The notes under the pieces are model-generated. The model made no database searches and was not told where the DNA came from. It saw nothing but the letters and a program-made list of their open reading frames with translations. Positions 13,638 through 22,217 of a DNA stretch of 64,000 nt are shown one piece after another (the stretch's first letter is position 1; every line of letters begins with the position of its first letter). Origin of the DNA: Marisa cornuarietis (Eukaryota > Mollusca > Gastropoda > Architaenioglossa > Ampullariidae). The stretch spans positions 865,001-929,000 of the forward strand of contig SMMW01000083.1 of NCBI GenBank assembly GCA_004794655.1, in the 5' to 3' direction. The translations under genes were made by a program, and so were the position numbers.

Positions 13638-16600
13638 ACACACACGGGCGCGCACGCACTCACGGACGCTGACAACAAAAGTCGTCTGTCCATGCGCGAT
13701 GTTATATTACACACATATTGATCACTCAGCCTCTCTTGAAAAAAATTTAACCTCTGGAAACAATCCTCTTGGCCAGTCCACCAATATGTTGCATGTCTTC
13801 ATTGGCTGCATTTACAATGGCGTCGACTTTCAACTGCGTTATGTCTTCTTCCACAGCAGACATGGTGTGGTTACGGCCTACCCGAACTTCACGCTCTCCT
13901 GGCTGATTTGTGGAAACAATCTGAAGGAATAACACCCTTTAATTGAAAGGAAATGTGCAATAATATATTTATCACAGTTACCACCTGACTAATTTTTGTT
14001 CCGCTCTGCAAGGGTACGTATTTTTACTTTTTTGTTGTTTTCTTTGAACAAGGTTGAGTGTAGACACAGAAATGAAGAGTTTCTTATTGTTACATTTGCA
14101 GACGACACCGGATTTAAGTGGCTGTTTTATATTGATGACTTCTACTACAGATAGCAGGAAGATTCTTTGCTGTGTGGTGTGATGATATTTAGAGTCGAAT
14201 GAAAAGAAAATGAAAGAAATGATTGTTGATTTTAGGAAAGACAGGGTTGCTTTTTTTATCTAAAATTCTTATTAAATGGGAAGTAGTTAGAGAAGTGGAG
14301 AATATACAAATAAGTAGGCATAGATATATGTAGCAAAACTCATTTTTTAAGAAAGTGCATAACTTCAGGTTCTGTTGGAGAAAAAACCGAAGATGATTAA
14401 AGTGTGCTAAGAACTTCTGACACTTTTTTACACTTCTGTTATATGCAGCACAAATTCTAATGTATATTCTAATAAAATATATGTTTCTTTGGCACTTAAT
14501 GTTTGTAGTTATTGTGTAAATAATTTTTTGATAATTTCTAGAGTTGACCTACTCCCCCAATCTACAAAGTTCTCAGTCCCATACAGTTACCATCTTTCAT
14601 TAGATTCTAGTACAAGAAAACAAAACCTATATATCTTAAAATTTACACCAAGTAAATGTTTTAAAAATGCTCTTTAAAACGGTGTACCACAGATGGTTGT
14701 CTGTATTGTAAGTTTATAGAAATAAATATTTAAAAATACATTTTAGAAATTTCCATCGCAGGCGATTGCCGCGCTTTCGCGATGAGTCGGGAAGAATGAG
14801 TTAAAGTGTGGAATTAAGTTTTGATTATTCCCAAAAAGGATGAATAAATACGCTTTGCATTGTTAATTTGTATTTGTAGTGTGTACTTAAGTTTTAAATG
14901 TCATCGTCATTCATATCTTCAAAGTTTTATCAGTAATAAAAAGGGAAAGTGGTTAAGGGGTTAAAGTCATTTCAACAGAGAAATAAAGACTACCATGTTG
15001 GGTGGCGTGAGATTACAATGATTATGAAAAGTTTACAAAAACAAGAAGGCTCACTCTAAAACATTTACACATACACGTGTGCATCTTACCTGTAAACCGC
15101 TCTTTTCTGGAAAAAGTGATATCGCACACCGATGAAAACAGGCAAAAGAGTCAAGTTCCTTCACGTTTGTCAGACGAGTAAGGTAGATGATGTCTTCTCT
15201 TCTCTCGACAACCTTCTCGAAACATGTGATTGACGCCTCCATTTTTTTCAGCTCCTCTCTTGTAAGTTCTAGCCCTCTGCTGTTTCCTTGCACATTAATT
15301 TCTTTTTTGCTGTTTTCCAGTGTAATTTGAACTTTCTGTTTCGATAGCCTGTTAATCAGCTCTGAAAATTTATCCATCCAAATGATGTCTACGAACTTCT
15401 GACGGGTGGGGGAAAACCGAAAGGTAGTTAAATAGACTGTGTGTTCAGAAATAAAACCTATAAGCCTCCTCTTCACAGCTGGCATTATCTGCTGTAAAGA
15501 CGAGATGCATATTAAATTATCATCTGTCTGGATTCTAAGGGTGCCTTGGTTTTTCTTTTTAAGGCTTGCTTCTAGGCTTTTCCATCCATGTGTAGTCAGC
15601 ACGGCGCGAGACAATTCGTTCAACTGTAGGACTTCCTCTCCGACAGACGAGTCGATGATCTGGACTGCTTGTGGAACTTCAGATTTGTTCAGACAATAGA
15701 CAGTAATAACTCCTTTATCTGTATGCTCCCATGTGGCCTTGAGACCTGCTGCTTTGAGATCTTTGCCGATGGCTTCCCGGGATTCTTCGCTGATCAAAAT
15801 CAGACACTTACTTTCTTTCAAACTTTCCAGCTTTTGTGAAACAATCGAGCGAAGCGCGCGAAAGATTTTAACTTGCACCTCCAGTATTTCCTCCTCAAGT
15901 CCACGGAAAGAGATTTCACCCTTCTGAGGTCTTATGTCCACCGCTAGGCCTCCATGCTGCTCTTTCTCTGTTAACAGGGGCCACAACTGCAGGAGGTCGA
16001 GTTCAAATTTTTGAAGTGCTTCACAATGAATTACCTCACGCTTCTTGCGGTCCATATCCTTTTGAATGGCTTGATTCATCAAACAGATTTGCTGAAAAAC
16101 CTCTTCACTGCTGGTATCTCTCCCCATCACCAAGTAGGCATTTTCCTCGTCTAGTGATGATACCAGAGCGCCTGGTCGGAATAAGGGTGAAGCCTTTTCC
16201 ACTGACAGCTTCAATGTCGGCCATATTTCTGGTGTTATGTCGAGTCTTTGAAGACTCACGGCCTCAAAGCATGTGTTTAATGTTCTCTGCACATCGTCGC
16301 TCCACGTACGAAGCAGGGCACGAACTCCTGGCGCCGATTGTCCGACGGTGCACTGTATTGTTAGAGCGTTATTTGCGACCTTTGCGTGTGCATGAACTCC
16401 TGCGAGGTGTTGGTTGAAGAGCTTGAGTGTCGCTCTACACTGTTCAACGAAGCAGACTTTCATGTTTTCTTTGCTCGTTACTATCAAGGGCTCCGGGAGA
16501 AGGAAGGCAAAGGGGTCTTGGCTGCCTCCTGACGGACCCAAGCACTCTAAATATAGCCTGACCCTGATCTCTTTCCCTGCAAGCCTGTGCTTTGTCCTCA

Positions 16601-17497
16601 CCACCCCTTCAATCACTTGAATAGAATAAAACATCAATTATTAAAAACAATCAAACATTTCACCTGTCATTTTTTTATTTGCCACGATGATAAACACCTG
16701 CGAAGTACCTTTCAAGAAAAACTGAAAAAAATACAGTAACTGATTTGCCAGTATTCGCTTCTGTGTCCAAAATTTCAGTATGTATAAATTATGGAATAAA
16801 AATACTGTTGAAATATATTGCGGTAACCGTGTTGTTTTGAATCTATAACGATGAATTATGTTTTGAAAAAGATATTACTATTATACAGTCGTATTAGTCA
16901 TATTGGGAAGATAAGTACCTCTGGCGTCTTCAAAAAAGACCAAACATTTGCCGTTTACTGGCGTTCGCTTTACACGGAGAACTGTGCCTCCGCCTGCACG
17001 TGGACTTTCAAAATACTGCGCCACTTCGTCGTCAGTCGTGACTGGGCTGAGGTTTTCCACTTGGATGCAGTTAGACACTGGCACCCTGCACACCTGAAGC
17101 TGTCTTCCATCAAGACGTTTTCTTGAGCATTTGTCTTTTATTCTCTGAACGTCTGCAAGAATTAGGTCATGGACATTCAATCTTTCTCTAGTACAACACA
17201 CATTTTAATGTTATTTCAAACAAAGAAGATGGTTAAAAACATTTTGTTAGAATTACTTGCCTGCCTTTTCTTGAAATATTACTAGAACTGTTCCTTGGTC
17301 ATCGCTGTAGATAAGCTCCAGCCTCTCTGTGCCACCGACATTTTCCACAAAAGTCAAGAGATGTTCTTTAGTGGTGACCTCAGCGACATTTTTAAACAGC
17401 AGTTTGTTCTTGTCGTAGGGGGCTGCTTTTGCAAAATTCACCTCGACTTTCTGGCCTTTGATCTTGTGTGTTTTTGCTGCCACACGCCTAGCCACTG

Positions 17498-17554
<57 letters not shown>

Positions 17555-17715
17555 ATCGTCAGCACACTCATCCTCCTTCTTACAGACATTCAAATACTGA
17601 AACTGACGATAATTTCTCTTTTCCACTTACTTTCATTTGCTGGTATCCGCACACAGATGAAAGCAATAACACATAAATATGGTGAATGCACGGACATTAA
17701 GCGCACGCGCGCGCA

Positions 17716-17774
<59 letters not shown>

Positions 17775-19044
17775 ACTTTCTTCGTAAACAACTGACATCA
17801 AATTCTGCTTCTAACTTTGGATCATCGTTGGTTATATCAGTCTGATGAAACTGAGAACTAAAGGACTAAATTTACTGTGTAGGTCAAACCTTTGGCAGTA
17901 TCAAATGTGACCAGTAGTTTTTCGTTCTCTTTGTCAAGGGTGAAGTCTTCCACCTTCCCTCCGTACCCGTGCCCACAGTGCTGGAAGTAGTGAAGGTACT
18001 CGTCCTCTTTCTTCAAGTCATGGCCAACCGTCACCTCCAAAGTCTTCAAGCAGTCATCGTCGTCTTGATTGGTTGTCTGTTCTAAGCTTGCGAGTTTAAC
18101 CTCGAGTACACGATCTCTAACCTTATGTTTTGTGCAGCATACTGTTTCTGCAACTATATTGAGACGTGGACAAGGGACAGACGAAATTGCATTTTTTTAC
18201 TTACTTCATTTTAGAAATAAAGGTGTAAAAATTGGCTTACTTTGGTCTTTGATAAGAAAAGTCACAACTTCATTGGACTCTAATTAGGTAAAAGGAAATA
18301 ATCAGCATTCTCCCTCCCCCGGAAAATCAAAGTTACTTGCTGACAAAAAGTGAGCCAGCTTTTCTTCTCCGTAAAAATGGCCGCTACAGTAATTACATAC
18401 TTCTAACCTGTAAAACTCACACAATTTTGGGGCTAGAAAGACTACAATAGCATGAAAGGAAAAGTCAAAATAGTTAAATTTAGAAGTATATATATATTGA
18501 ATATTCTCTAACATTTTAGTTGGATTTAACTTTTTGTAGCGGGTTGTTTAAATATCTACACTATATAGATACATATATTACACACACATAAGCTACTATA
18601 TCTAATTTATAGAATAATCCCACGCGATATTGATATAAAATATTACATCCTACGATATTAATATAAATTATTACAAACTGTGCTAGAAATTATAAATGTC
18701 TACATGATATTAATATCATTAAAATTATCGGGATATTGTGTTACATATACAATATCGTCTTTTAACATACCCCCAGCTTTTTCGAAAGTTATGAACAGCT
18801 TTTCGTTCTTTTTATCTTCATGCACACTCTTGATGGCTCCACCTCCGTGTCTAGGGTTTTCAAAGTACAGGACATACACGTCCTTCAGTTGCAAGTCACA
18901 GCCACTGACCTCAACAGTGCACGTGCACACCTGTCCATGAAGTCCTCTTCGGACAAGACTGACCTCCAGGTCCCGGTTACCAATCGTGTGGACAGAAGAC
19001 ACAACTCTCTTCGCCACTAAAGACAAAAGGGGATAGATCTCATT

Positions 19045-19092
<48 letters not shown>

Positions 19093-20730
19093 TGTATGTG
19101 TTTGTGTGTGTGTGTGTGTGTGGTTATTATTACTACGTGTTACTTTGGAATCTAGAATCAATGCAGTTGTCATTATCAGCAACATCAGCAACCTTTTGAT
19201 CTTATGCAGGCACCTTGACAACCGTAAAACGATCAAAACTGTCCACCCCTCACAGCTGTCTACATTTGTGAAGGATCTGCTGTAAAAAATGTTTCCATAA
19301 CTTCTTTCGCATAGTCTATATTCTCTTTCCATCTGGATTGATTTATGGAAAGACTAACTTGCCTTTAATACTGGTACTCTGGTGTCCTGTCCTGGAGGGA
19401 GTATATAGTTTCCTACACTTGCAAGTGAGATGAGATCGAAGTTTTTTTCGTTGAGTAACGGTCTTCATTTCCTGATACTTCCTTCGCAGTCTGTGATTTG
19501 CGGCATTCACTTCTACTATTGTCGTGCATCAAGATAATGGTTTATAAACACTTGCTTACACGATGTATTACTTCAGTCCGGATTCAACTTCTTTGTTCTG
19601 GAGCCTTGAAAAAACGATTGAAGAACAAACTATTATATTTAGATAATCTCTCGTCAAGATTGAGGTGACCTCCCTCTTTGCTAGCTGGTTGAAGATGACT
19701 TTTTCACGCTGATCTCCTCCTGGTTTAATTTTCATAATACATTCTTCCTAAGAGAACCTTCCTAAGGCAACCTTTAAAAAATTTTTTTGACGCAGTTTGC
19801 ATCATAATTGATATAGTTCCATTATGCAGGTACCAGTCAGGTATAAATATTACCAGAAAATTCACACAACCACTCTTCTGTGAGCAGGACTAGCTGTCCA
19901 GGCAAAGAATTTTACTGTCTATGATGCCGCATAGAGATTTGGCACCAAGTGTCTATGCTGTCAAAAAAACACCATGGACTGGAAATACATTAAACTTTTA
20001 ACTAAACAAAAATTTCATCCGCACTAACATTGTCATTATAACAGAAAGAGCAAGTTGTATGTGCAGATAATAGGCTACACCATCAATATCACTTTACTAC
20101 TGCTGATATTGATCAGCATGTATAATACAACCAATCATATCTCAATTCTTTACTAGCAAATCAGGTTGACTCAAATGGACGTACTTCACAATAAAAACAT
20201 CGCAGGACGGTACAAGAGTGAGGAAGACATGAATTAGAAGGGAAAAAGGTCACGACAGAGAAATATTATTGAATTAATACATTAGTGACAGGGAATGTCT
20301 AGCTGAACTAAAAAATAAATACACTGGCTGGAATGTGACACATCTGTAATATTTCGCTATAAAGAGTCATAACTACGGCCTCAGATATTTAGATGTTACC
20401 GTTGGTGTCCTTGAAAGTGATGTAGAAAGTATTTTCATTGTTGTCCCATTCAGTCGCCTCGATGTCACCACCGCCTTTGTCAGGATTCTGGAAGTAGTAT
20501 TCACACTGCGCGGCAGTCACCTCATTCACGACCCCTCGTATCTTGATCGTGTCAGAACTTGGGGAGGTTTCCTCATCACTCTCATTACTGTCTGTAGTTT
20601 CAGCCAGGTCATCGTCCAGTACCTTGCGTAAAGCTTAAAATGTATGAAAATTACAAAATGGGTTTTCTAATTTAAAAAAAAGATATTTCTACGACATAAT
20701 TTTACCTTCTATCTGTTGTACTACTGTCAT
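4319..20730 (-). CDS. PARP14-like gene A: RRM x5, KH-like, macro x2, WWE, ART (19 exons, complete)
   Basis: Predicted mono-ADP-ribosyltransferase of the PARP14 type, about 1,728 aa (human PARP14 is about 1,800). Coding exons, 5' to 3' on the minus strand: 20706-20730, 20400-20633, 18771-19016, 17890-18147, 17261-17494, 16919-17152, 15090-16615, 13752-13920, 12448-12927, 12218-12300, 11706-11933, 11304-11522, 11137-11209, 9316-9488, 8266-8457, 7626-7824, 6000-6160, 5313-5487, 4319-4596. Every junction has GT-AG ends except one GC-AG, and phases agree throughout. Approximate residues: RRM-like modules 9-410, KH-like region 411-919, macrodomain 1 920-1135, macrodomain 2 1136-1312, linker fold 1337-1394, WWE about 1450-1524, catalytic domain about 1525-1728. 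Known of the family: cytosolic or nuclear enzymes that bind nucleic acid, read or remove ADP-ribose and act in antiviral responses. The model rests on homology, splice motifs and frame, without transcript support. Confidence 0.88.
5313..5487 (-). CDS. Gene A exon 18: ART catalytic domain, first half (HGT)
   Basis: It encodes IQRVQNPELYQQYMAKKARI, then LTENLERTLWHGTSSDAVRN and the segment INLYGFNRSYCGKN. LWHGTS contains the catalytic, NAD+-binding His of the ART fold. It joins in phase 1 to the last exon to give GKNATCYGDGVYF, the expected donor-loop to Tyr-strand region. Confidence 0.92.
5814..5849. repeat. (GT)n microsatellite, gene A intron 17
   Basis: An alternating CG/GT tract (gcgcgcgtgtgtgt...) inside the intron between the pre-catalytic exon and the HGT exon. 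Confidence 0.9.
6000..6160 (-). CDS. Gene A exon 17: pre-catalytic segment
   Basis: It encodes IASSMSMLPETWEPQAKSEA, then IKLVTLKQESSEYISVRDRM and a short helix ending NTLEILQ. LPETW, SSEY and the run into IQRVQNP form the conserved entry to the PARP10/14 ART domain. The donor is CAG|GTATGG; phase 1 to 0. Confidence 0.85.
7125..7450. repeat. Degenerate minisatellite, gene A intron 16
   Basis: About five diverged copies of a roughly 65-70 bp unit recur, each with a core like AACANATTCTTTGGTTACA, then GATTCATCTGTCAAGTAAGG and TAATAAAG. No coding potential. It lies in the 1.5-kb intron between the WWE exon and the pre-catalytic exon. Confidence 0.7.
7626..7824 (-). CDS. Gene A exon 16: WWE domain, main part
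   Basis: It encodes ETPTGVERKAFVKSDNLVIE, then HAYQSRETIVSLYHGSVFVV and DFSEMEVSPKYDRENTLKVM. The order YIK...N..IE.AY......L..G..F.VDF..M is the WWE pattern; WWE domains bind iso-ADP-ribose or ADP-ribose. Start phase 0, end phase 1. Confidence 0.83.
8266..8457 (-). CDS. Gene A exon 15: helical segment and start of WWE
   Basis: It encodes FKQIESLCSLHDVQLQKDYY, a charged helix (LREDVDMVTREMYRIQNLAE) and ends LVQWYYIK. The W-Y-Y is the first aromatic motif of the WWE domain, which exon 16 completes. Phase 0-0, 192 nt. Confidence 0.82.
9316..9488 (-). CDS. Gene A exon 14: conserved linker fold before WWE
   Basis: It encodes TLYVAGQKQPIPEAVRLYIY, then ATDSKRVAKIMKEFTSFV and KSLKDLNKLTDEE. The matching exon in gene B (60551-60711) keeps the pattern of P, LYI, A, F and DLNKL/DFDKL. 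It lies where vertebrate PARP14 has an extra small alpha/beta fold between macrodomain 3 and WWE. The exact fold is not recognised. Confidence 0.8.
9719..9742. repeat. (ATT)n microsatellite, gene A intron 13
   Basis: Eight tandem ATT units between exons 13 and 14, preceded by a short (TA)n at about 9658-9671. Confidence 0.85.
11137..11209 (-). CDS. Gene A exon 13: acidic/basic linker
   Basis: A 73-nt exon encodes AFHTEQKRMAGEETEEIPPK and IKAT, a flexible linker after macrodomain 2. Support comes from a TTTAG acceptor, a perfect GTGAGT donor and phases (0 to 1) that match both neighbours. It has no domain of its own. Confidence 0.72.
11304..11522 (-). CDS. Gene A exon 12: macrodomain 2, C-terminal part
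   Basis: It encodes QLQSSVEMCLKEASIQQF, then STIAIPALGTGILGFPRDVV and RTILTTVGRFPQKFPN. IAIPALGTGILGFP is the phosphate-loop motif of macrodomains, closing the fold begun in exons 10-11. Phase 0-0. Confidence 0.85.
11706..11933 (-). CDS. Gene A exon 11: macrodomain 2, middle part
   Basis: It encodes VDVIVNSTATNLSLNGGAIS, then SSIATAAGPDLQREC and CTGGHNLACKTIFHLALDKW. This is a divergent macrodomain resembling the second or third macrodomain of PARP14; NAAN is replaced by NSTA. It probably reads ADP-ribose or is inactive as a hydrolase; this is inference. Phase 0-0, 228 nt. Confidence 0.83.
12079..12130. repeat. (CA)n microsatellite, gene A intron 10
   Basis: About 26 CA units; read on the gene's strand this is a (TG)n tract within the 284-bp intron inside macrodomain 2. 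Confidence 0.95.
12218..12300 (-). CDS. Gene A exon 10: start of macrodomain 2
   Basis: An 83-nt exon encodes EAGSELSNSKEHQEISISIV and EGEIAMQE, the first strand of the second macrodomain, which continues directly into VDVIVNSTATN in exon 11. Acceptor TTTCAG, donor GTAAAA; phase 1 to 0. Confidence 0.78.
12448..12927 (-). CDS. Gene A exon 9: macrodomain 1, C-terminal part, with poly-Thr tail
   Basis: It starts GGKEIQSECNLLLKTRDKL and carries the macrodomain core motifs GDVLVTGPGKLPCKSIIHAV and IALPAISSGVFGYP, the second being the phosphate-binding loop. After the fold come eight Thr, an Asn and seven Thr, then EDAG. The Thr tract comes from an ACC repeat (GGT on the plus strand), so its length should vary between individuals. 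Phase 1-1. Confidence 0.87.
13565..13645. repeat. Interrupted (CA)n microsatellite, gene A intron 8
   Basis: A (CA)n tract with several CTCA interruptions lies about 107-187 bases downstream of the macrodomain exon 8 donor on the minus strand, where it reads (TG)n. Confidence 0.93.
13752..13920 (-). CDS. Gene A exon 8: macrodomain 1, N-terminal part
   Basis: It encodes IVSTNQPGEREVRVGRNHTM, then EEDITQLKVDAIVNAANEDM and HIGGLAKRIV. The VDAIVNAAN...GGLA signature is the ADP-ribose-binding macrodomain motif with the conserved Asp and Asn. It is joined in phase 1 to exon 9. The donor (GAG|GTTAAA) is weaker than others in the gene. Confidence 0.85.
15090..16615 (-). CDS. Gene A exon 7: large KH-like region
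   Basis: A single 1,526-nt exon encodes about 508 aa between the RRM modules and the first macrodomain. It starts VIEGVVRTKHRLAGKEIRVR and ends near LFPEKSGLQ. In human PARP14 the matching region is alpha/beta repeats described as KH-like nucleic-acid-binding domains (established knowledge); I see repeated beta-alpha units and no catalytic motif. The homologous exon in gene B carries two stops; here the frame is fully open, which argues that gene A is functional. Start phase 1, end phase 0. Confidence 0.85.
16919..17152 (-). CDS. Gene A exon 6: RRM-like module 5
   Basis: It encodes KDKCSRKRLDGRQLQV, then CIQVENLSPVTTDDEVAQYF, the loop SPRAGGGTVLRV and the strand CLVFFEDAR. The gene B exon at 49726-49959 is colinear and the same length (234 nt, phase 1-1). 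NLSP plus GGGTV is the most RRM-like stretch in the array. Confidence 0.85.
17261..17494 (-). CDS. Gene A exon 5: RRM-like module 4, GC donor
   Basis: It encodes a basic segment (VARRVAAKTHKIKGQKVEV), then NKLLFKNVAEVTTKEHLLTF and the strands LELIYSDDQG and VLVIFQEKAG. The splice site after it is AG|GCAAGT, the standard consensus for GC-AG introns; a GT donor 4 bases further on would put the next exon out of phase. Its counterpart in gene B (49145-49357) has the same GC donor. Confidence 0.82.
17498..17556. repeat. (AAT)n(ATT)n inverted microsatellite, gene A intron 4
   Basis: About ten AAT units are followed directly by about eight ATT units, a near-perfect inverted repeat able to form a long hairpin or cruciform. 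It starts within five bases of the exon 5 acceptor, on the intron side. Confidence 0.93.
17701..17771. repeat. (CGCA)n/(CA)n microsatellite, gene A intron 4
   Basis: A GCGCGCACGCACG... tract grades into pure (AC)n, about 120 bases from exon 4. Confidence 0.93.
17890..18147 (-). CDS. Gene A exon 4: RRM-like module 3
   Basis: The first third is a charged linker (VRDRVLEVKL then NQDDDD). The RRM-like part follows: KTLEVTVGHDLKKEDEYLHYF, the loop HGYGGKVED and the strand KLLVTFDTAKG. Phase 1-1, 258 nt, GTTTGA donor. Confidence 0.8.
18771..19016 (-). CDS. Gene A exon 3: RRM-like module 2
   Basis: It encodes VAKRVV..., then CTVEVSGCDLQLKDVYVLYF, the loop NPRHGGGAIKS and the strand KLFITFEKAGG. 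This has the same layout as the other four RRM-like modules, including the GGG turn typical of PARP10/14 RRMs. Acceptor is TTTAG, donor GTATGT, phase 1-1, 246 nt. Confidence 0.82.
19048..19122. repeat. (TA)n(TG)n microsatellite, gene A intron 2
   Basis: A (TA)n run is followed by interrupted (GT)n, about 30 bases upstream of the exon 3 acceptor on the minus strand. Confidence 0.93.
20400..20633 (-). CDS. Gene A exon 2: RRM-like module 1
   Basis: The exon opens with an acidic Ser/Asp/Glu-rich stretch (DSNESDEETS) and then an RRM-like beta-alpha-beta fold: TIKIRGVVNEVTAAQCEYYF, a GGG loop (NPDKGGGDIEA) and the strand TFYITFKD. It is phase 1-1, so it can be duplicated or skipped without a frame change. 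If the donor at GGTAAC were not used, the frame would stop three codons later; the matching donors in the sister exons support splicing here. Confidence 0.82.
20706..20730 (-). CDS. Gene A exon 1 (start codon)
   Basis: A short first coding exon reads MTVVQQIE and then one base of the next codon, followed by a GTAAAA donor. It joins in phase 1 to the exon at 20633 across a 72-bp intron (20634-20705), giving MTVVQQIEALRKVLDDDL before the first RRM-like module. I chose this ATG because it is close, in phase and has a good donor. A further upstream non-coding exon cannot be excluded. Confidence 0.65.
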
Positions 20731-22217
20731 GCACCACCCCGGTTCAAGACCAGAACAACCTGGCCGAAGTCAGGTATGGTAACTATAGGCGGTCAGTAAA
20801 AGGAAAGTGTTTATGTCCGTTTTTACGACTTGACAGGTCGCGTTGATTGATGAAGACGATCAAGGCCTAGGGATGGGGGTAGGTCATAGCTGTTCAGGGG
20901 TATAGCGCGATGTACAATAGTTTCTTAAGTAAAATATCGATAGCGTCAGGGCAGAGGAGTGCGGAGGTGTGAAATCGGGTGAGTGGGCGGGAGAGGATGG
21001 AAGTCGGGTGCGAAGCAAGCCAACAAGTGTCCCCTTTCCCCTCGAACTATTAGTCCATCCCTTCTCCCAGCAGTTTCATGACATGTATTACCTGTGATAT
21101 AAATATTTGCTTTAATCATTATGATATACATATTTATTACTTATACATATTTAATACCAAAACAATTCTAAAGAAATAGGATGTTCTGGTTAGATCCATT
21201 TACTGACAAATCGAATATTTTCTGTAATACATATTATTTTAGATAATTAATTATTATTTTCAAACTCAAGAACATTTTAAAATTCATACAATCTTTATCA
21301 CTGTTTTAGCTACTATAAAAGTATTTTCTTGAGCGATGACTGAATTTGACTCCATTTTTAAAACCTAGAGTTGTTTACAAGACCTAGGCGAACTATATTT
21401 TAAGCAATTTTATGACAACAATATATCAAAGAAACATTTAGTCAACGAGAAATCAAACTGTTTATTTTAAAAATAATAATTCATTGTCTGGAACTGTTTC
21501 TCTGGTTGCTTTAGAGGCAGTGCTCAAAACGACAAACAATAACTGTTGTCCTTAGTTTTGAATTTGCGTGGTAATCAAAGCAAACGTTTATCAAACACAT
21601 GGTAGGTATACATCACTGGGGTGTTCTGTGATAGAAAAAGACATCTATCCAATTCAAACAAAATGTATTACAGTCGGGAATTCGTTTGGGAGGTATATCT
21701 AGCTACGTTACATTTTGTGATTTTTTTTTCTTTATTTAGCAATAATTATAGCATCGTGGGCCACGATGGATGGTCTGGCGGACATCAAGCGGCTACTTGG
21801 CTAAAGGTTGGGCATCCCTGTTCTCTCTTTCCTTATCTGGAATAGATGTCAACAAAATACAAAAGATATGTTTAGGTTCTTTTTACCGTTTGTAAACCTT
21901 TGGAACATTTTGTAATTCTTAGAGCTAGCACGTTCGGACATCTTTCGATCACCGTTTTTCCTGTTGTGTTTATTGTACTCTTCCTTCCAAAGTGCTTTGC
22001 TCTTCTGTGCAGTTTGATGTGGGTCGTAGTCTGTTGTTATGCTACCTTGACAATCTGTAAGACAAAAACGTTACAGGTAAATGTTATCATTCATTTTTCT
22101 TCTGTTCGTGCAATCATTTAATTTTGTTTCTTTCAGTTTTTTCGTTTTTATAATTTTTGAGAGAATATGGGTAATACTGCAGAAAGATTCAGTATGTAAT
22201 AAAACTGAATATTAGAC
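20731..22217. other. Upstream flank of gene A, no gene seen
   Basis: This stretch holds the presumed promoter and 5' UTR of gene A, with one ISRE-like match, and AT-rich DNA beyond. A 61-codon minus ORF at 20946-21131 has no recognisable features and lacks splice support. Confidence 0.5.
20797..20806 (-). promoter_or_regulatory. ISRE/IRF-like site upstream of gene A
   Basis: The minus strand reads TTTCCTTTTA, matching 7 of the 8 fixed bases of the interferon-stimulated response element core TTTCNNTTTC, 67 bases upstream of the gene A ATG. Vertebrate PARP14 is interferon-inducible and molluscs have IRF proteins, so the site is plausible but may be chance. Confidence 0.25.

Noticed and set aside
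15439..16620. Several plus-strand ORFs of 64-133 codons
   Set aside because: They are shadows of the large gene A exon on the minus strand.
20388..20400. Stop codon after RRM-like module 1 as the end of a separate gene
   Set aside because: The GGTAAC donor at 20400 is in the same place and phase as in the other RRM exons, and splicing to 19016 continues the frame.
20946..21131. 61-codon minus ORF upstream of gene A
   Set aside because: The Pro/His-rich end and lack of splice sites or homology suggest chance.
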